Source: an uncultured Collinsella sp. (lineage in GTDB: Bacteria > Actinomycetota > Coriobacteriia > Coriobacteriales > Coriobacteriaceae). From it: a stretch of 6,839 nucleotides of DNA. How positions within the stretch are numbered: the stretch's first letter is position 1; each line of letters starts with the position of its first letter. The DNA lies in NCBI GenBank assembly GCA_902464175.1, contig CABQHZ010000094.1, forward strand, positions 1 through 6,839, in the 5' to 3' direction. The notes beneath the pieces were generated by a model. That model did no database searches. It saw only the letters and a list, made by a program, of their open reading frames with translations, and was not told the origin of the DNA. Below, one piece after another: positions 6,593 through 6,839 of the stretch. The translations under genes and the position numbers were made by a program.

Positions 6593-6839
6593 GTGGACAT
6601 TATCCTATCCAATTCGAGTGACAAGCCCATCTACGAGCAGATATCCTCGCAGGTCAAAGCTCAGATACTCTCGGGGACACTCGCTGCGGGAGCCAAACTC
6701 CCCAGCATCCGTGCGCTTGCCAGCGACCTGGGTGTGAGCGTCATCACCACCAAGCGCGCCTACGCCGACCTGGAGCAACTTGGGTTTATCTGCACCGTGC
6801 AAGGCAAAGGCTGCTTTGTCGCCGAGGGCAACCAAGAGC
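6593..6839 (+). CDS. GntR-family regulator, YtrA type (partial, N-terminal 82 residues)
   Basis: The reading frame starts at GTG 6593, with AAGGAG at 6582-6587 and a 5-nt gap, and runs off the right edge. The visible part is a complete GntR winged helix-turn-helix: DKPIYEQISSQVKAQILSG (10-28), then LPSIRALASDLGVSVITTKRAYADLEQLGF (36-65) and the wing VQGKGCFVA (69-77). The N-terminal stretch MDIILSNSSDKPIYEQI is characteristic of the short YtrA subfamily, which has only a small C-terminal dimerisation tail and usually heads an ABC-transporter operon. The downstream genes are outside the window. The AT-rich inverted repeat over its promoter suggests autoregulation. Confidence 0.92.
   Translation, partial: MDIILSNSSDKPIYEQISSQVKAQILSGTLAAGAKLPSIRALASDLGVSVITTKRAYADLEQLGFICTVQGKGCFVAEGNQE

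Overview
The window looks like a chromosomal segment of a high-GC Gram-positive bacterium. The codon use, strong AAGGAG-type ribosome sites and protein styles suggest a Coriobacteriia such as Collinsella. That assignment is an inference from general appearance, not from a database match. All protein identities below come from reading motifs in the translations.

Left part (1-2939). The tail of a membrane protein gene on the plus strand (2-115) converges on a LysR-family regulator gene on the minus strand (143-1009). The regulator is divergent from a ten-helix EamA/DMT-family permease gene (1168-2070), the classical layout of a LysR regulator controlling the neighbouring exporter. The next plus-strand gene, ung (2159-2884), encodes a family 1 uracil-DNA glycosylase with both catalytic motifs intact. 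A strong bidirectional hairpin terminator (2899-2938) separates it from the minus-strand genes that follow.

Middle part (2940-6122, all minus strand). Read in the direction of transcription, prfC (peptide chain release factor 3, start at 6122) comes first and ends in a GC-rich hairpin (4472-4503). A good sigma-70 promoter begins almost inside that terminator tail. It drives a two-gene operon: a VUT/YhhQ-type membrane protein (probable queuosine-precursor transporter) and a short-chain dehydrogenase. The two genes are 9 nt apart, and the stop codon of the first is built into the Shine-Dalgarno of the second. The roughly 78-nt leader of the transporter holds a stem plus an A-rich tail that could fold into an H-type pseudoknot masking the Shine-Dalgarno. 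It is a candidate preQ1-sensing riboswitch, but it does not match the class I core as I know it.

Right part (6123-6839). A 470-nt divergent intergenic region separates prfC from a GntR/YtrA-type regulator gene, which starts at GTG 6593 and runs off the window. Its middle carries the most unusual structure here: three tandem long palindromes (centres near 6297, 6377 and 6456; period 79-80 bp). They share arms based on CTCRATCTGTAACA / TGTTACAGATYGAG and loops of exactly 25 nt of similar sequence. A separate AT-rich inverted repeat (GTGTATATA-N16-TATATACAC) over the promoter of the YtrA-like gene is a likely autoregulatory operator.
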